This document shows, one piece after another, positions 5,561-7,462 of a DNA stretch of 7,462 bases; positions within the stretch are counted from its first letter, which is position 1, and each line of letters begins with the position of its first letter. The stretch spans positions 1-7,462 of the forward strand of contig JAEYWQ010000091.1 in assembly GCA_023428885.1 (NCBI GenBank). Direction: 5' to 3'. A program made the position numbers and the translations under genes. Origin of the DNA: Bacillota bacterium (GTDB taxonomy: Bacteria > Bacillota > Clostridia > Lachnospirales > Lachnospiraceae). A model generated the notes under the pieces. It had not been told where the DNA came from. It saw nothing but the letters and a program-made list of their open reading frames with translations, and did not search any database.

Positions 5561-7429
5561 ATGGACGGATTTTATACAGACAAAAAATATGAATCATTTA
5601 AAATCCAAGGACGGCAGCAGGCTCATGAAGATGAGTTTTCTAAAGTGTTGCCACAGACCAAACCTGCCCAAGCTATTTCCATGGATCAAGATACTTTTTA
5701 TGAGATTGAATACGATTCCTGCCCCATACCTGGTGTTGGTAAGTTTGTTTTAAAAGCTCAAAAGATCGAGGAGCCTGAAAAGGATGAGAAGAGAGAACTA
5801 TTTGGACAGATGAGAGATATTGCCAGAGCACATCGGATGTCTTTCGACAGTTCTAGGTTTTTTGATCAGCGGGTTCAGCATAATAATGCAGCAATCTTTT
5901 ATAAGCAAGCTATATTTATGAAGGATGTTACGGATGATTATTCTGGCAATGTGGAATTTTCTCAATACTTCCCATACTATCAGCAGATGGGATATGAACA
6001 GCTTCGGACCTATTTCACCTGGAGAACAGAAGTTAGAAATGGAAATGTTACTGATACATCCTTGTCCTATGTATTCCTCTATATTTATGAGTTGTTAAGT
6101 AACATCGGAGTGACTGATCCCAGAGAAGGGCTTGACCAATTGATGTTTTTCTGGAGAGCCTATGGTAGCTATCATAAGTCAATTGATCGCTATATAGTAA
6201 GATGGTTAAAGGATTATCATATCTATTATGAGCTTCCCCATACTTTTAAGGATTTCATTGAACGTTACAATCTAACTGGCTATTATCCTAAGATGGCGAA
6301 TCCATTGGATGACTTTACGATGTATTGTAATTTATCAAAATATGATATTAGGAAATCAACCTTCTTTACGGATGGGAATGAGAAACTGATTAGGGATTGT
6401 TTCGACTTCCTAAAAGGTAAGTTAAAGCTTATATTTGAAGACAACAAAATTGATTATGAGAAAGCCATATATCAAGCGGCTAAGAAGATGTCGGAATGGA
6501 AACCCTTTAAGGACGCATTATTTCATCCGTGGTTAAAGCAGGCGGACAGGCGGATTGTGCTATCTGAAAATGAAATATATATCTGCAGCAATAATAAATG
6601 GTCCTTTAGTTCAGTTCTGACCTCTGAGAACGGTCGTCAACTCATTGGATATATCATGAAACAGATGGAAGTTGCTCTACGAAAGTGTACGAGTTATAAA
6701 TATAAATTATCTGCAAACATCAATACGGTGAACCATGAAGCCGTTGATCTATTAAAGAAAGCTGGCTTATCTTTAGAAGCAATCGTAAATGATACGGTGG
6801 CTGAGTTCTACAAAGAAGCGACCAAAACGGTGGTCGTCGTAGATCAGGCTGCGTTGTCTCGCATTCGACAGGAGGCACTGAGTACACAGGAAAAATTGAT
6901 TGTACCAGAGCAGGAAAAAATGGTGATGCCAATACAGGAAGAATTGATTATGTCAGAGAAGGAAAAGATGGTTGCACCAATACATGAAAAATTGATTGTA
7001 TCAGAGGAAAAACTGAACACGGTAGAACAGAAAAAATTGCTCATACCAGTACAGCAAAAATTAAACTTTCCAGAGGCTGAGAAGCAGATCGAGCCAGAGA
7101 GTAATTTTCCACAGCAACTTAGTTTTGCTTTCAAAGACATACAGGACATGCCTTCTAAGTCTCTACCTGAGATGACCCCATCTCCATTGAATAACATGTG
7201 GGAGAGTTTAAAACACACATTGACAGAAATCGAAGAGAATGCATTATCAATAGTGCTGGAGGGTGAAAGAGAATTAAAAAAATATGCAGATGAGTGTAAC
7301 ATCATGCTGGAAGTTCTGGTGGATGGGATTAATGAGAAGGCGATGGACATTATTGGTGACAACCTCTTAGATGAAGAGTTTGTATTATATGATGACTACA
7401 AAGAACAAGTAAAGGAAATGATAGGATGA
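5561..7429 (+). CDS. sngA: TerB-N/TerB-C domain protein, probable Shango-like SngA
   Basis: The gene encodes 622 residues; GAGGAGG (5550-5556) lies 4 nt before ATG 5561. Residues 93-310 or so match the TerB-N domain, with the diagnostic YFTWRTEVRNGN (151-162) followed by a helical LSYVFLYIYELLSNIG (about 168-183). A middle part (about 315-440) includes LFHPWLKQADRR and an IGYIMKQMEVALRK helix, conserved in this family as I know it. Residues 442-512 are a tandem-repeat linker. The C-terminal 80 residues are TerB-C, with W547, GINEKAMDIIGDN (589-601) and an acidic end. TerB-N and TerB-C are metal-binding-type domains found with ATPases and helicases in stress and phage-defence operons. In Shango the TerB protein (SngA) acts with an ATPase (SngB) and a DEAD/DEAH helicase (SngC). 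Cytoplasmic. It overlaps the next gene by ATGA, indicating translational coupling. The molecular role is unknown; the Shango identity rests on gene order and needs the downstream genes. Confidence 0.82.
   Translation: MDGFYTDKKYESFKIQGRQQAHEDEFSKVLPQTKPAQAISMDQDTFYEIEYDSCPIPGVGKFVLKAQKIEEPEKDEKRELFGQMRDIARAHRMSFDSSRFFDQRVQHNNAAIFYKQAIFMKDVTDDYSGNVEFSQYFPYYQQMGYEQLRTYFTWRTEVRNGNVTDTSLSYVFLYIYELLSNIGVTDPREGLDQLMFFWRAYGSYHKSIDRYIVRWLKDYHIYYELPHTFKDFIERYNLTGYYPKMANPLDDFTMYCNLSKYDIRKSTFFTDGNEKLIRDCFDFLKGKLKLIFEDNKIDYEKAIYQAAKKMSEWKPFKDALFHPWLKQADRRIVLSENEIYICSNNKWSFSSVLTSENGRQLIGYIMKQMEVALRKCTSYKYKLSANINTVNHEAVDLLKKAGLSLEAIVNDTVAEFYKEATKTVVVVDQAALSRIRQEALSTQEKLIVPEQEKMVMPIQEELIMSEKEKMVAPIHEKLIVSEEKLNTVEQKKLLIPVQQKLNFPEAEKQIEPESNFPQQLSFAFKDIQDMPSKSLPEMTPSPLNNMWESLKHTLTEIEENALSIVLEGERELKKYADECNIMLEVLVDGINEKAMDIIGDNLLDEEFVLYDDYKEQVKEMIG
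6884..7096 (+). repeat. In-frame 24-bp (8-residue) tandem repeats in the TerB gene
   Basis: Nine imperfect units of eight codons (unit 6 has seven) encode the pattern x-Q-E-K-L-I-V-P, starting at residue 442. Units 1, 3 and 5 read LIVP, LIMS and LIVS; units 2 and 4 read MVMP and MVAP, so the first five show a 48-bp super-period. Later units diverge (LLIP, LNFP, QIEP). The block links the middle region to TerB-C and is highly charged with a regular Pro or Ser every eighth residue. It appears to have grown by duplication of one native 'TQEKLIVPE' segment. Confidence 0.85.
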
Positions 7430-7462
7430 GTATGGGAAGTCAAGTACCGAACAGAATAGCGA
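7426..7462 (+). CDS. Start of the next operon gene, probable DUF2791-type P-loop ATPase (SngB-like)
   Basis: ATG 7426 overlaps the TGA of the TerB gene (7427-7429), so translation is likely coupled; ATG 7432 two codons on is an alternative. Twelve codons are visible: MSMGSQVPNRIA. From memory, DUF2791/BrxD-like ATPases next to TerB-N genes begin 'MGS.VP.RIAE', just ahead of a segment leading to the Walker A motif. The match is short, and the assignment leans mostly on the TerB-ATPase-helicase gene order of Shango. The gene runs off the right edge. Confidence 0.5.
   Translation, partial: MSMGSQVPNRIA

Noticed and set aside
5532..5753. 73-codon frame overlapping the start of the TerB gene in another phase
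   Set aside because: It overlaps a well-supported gene out of frame and lacks its own ribosome binding site.
6884..7096. Regular repeats as a possible CRISPR array
   Set aside because: The units are contiguous, in frame and codon-periodic with no spacers; they are a protein repeat.
6844..7362. 172-codon minus-strand frame opposite the TerB gene
   Set aside because: It is the antisense of the repeat linker and TerB-C, is Ser/Cys/Phe-rich low-complexity sequence and has no ribosome binding site; a shadow of the real gene.

Overview
The window is AT-rich (roughly one third G+C by eye). Its genes use strong GGAGG-type ribosome binding sites, it has compact Rho-independent terminators, and its protein families are typical of Firmicutes. 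It looks like accessory DNA from an anaerobic clostridial chromosome, most likely Lachnospiraceae-like. The species cannot be fixed from sequence alone. No rRNA, tRNA, CRISPR array or intact transposase is visible.

The left part (1-3967) is a patchwork of small accessory genes and gene debris, all on the plus strand. It begins with the C-terminal end of a small acidic protein (to 147). Next come the C-terminal remnant of an endonuclease/exonuclease/phosphatase (EEP) family protein (176-337) and about 340 nt of low-content DNA. After that lie an unrecognised HEAQH zincin-like protein (680-1630), a membrane-anchored hypothetical protein (1657-2097) and an ARMT1/DUF89 damage-control phosphatase (2208-3086). 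The DUF89 gene runs directly into a deleted, frameshifted serine beta-lactamase-family remnant (3058-3443). A four-helix membrane protein (3471-3902) and a clear terminator (3928-3967) close this block. The mix of tail-only fragments and unrelated small genes resembles a recombination-prone cassette region, such as those downstream of polymorphic toxins, but no toxin or named immunity domain is seen.

The middle holds a minus-strand minimal protein-kinase-like gene (3999-4487) and a 466-nt non-coding stretch (4488-4953). That stretch contains a 15-codon mini-ORF with a strong Shine-Dalgarno sequence, a strong terminator, a long nested inverted repeat, a palindrome that could be an operator, and a good sigma-A promoter.

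The right part (4954 to the end) is an apparent operon. It encodes an XRE-HTH/S24 LexA-CI-type repressor with an intact Ala-Gly cleavage dyad and Ser/Lys residues, then a 622-residue TerB-N/TerB-C protein, then the first 12 codons of an overlapping gene whose start resembles DUF2791-type P-loop ATPases. TerB protein plus ATPase plus helicase is the composition of the Shango anti-phage system (sngABC), so I read this as the 5' half of a Shango-like defence operon under a self-cleaving repressor. The ATPase body and the helicase lie outside the window. The most interesting inference is that the defence operon may be switched on by DNA damage through RecA-stimulated repressor cleavage.
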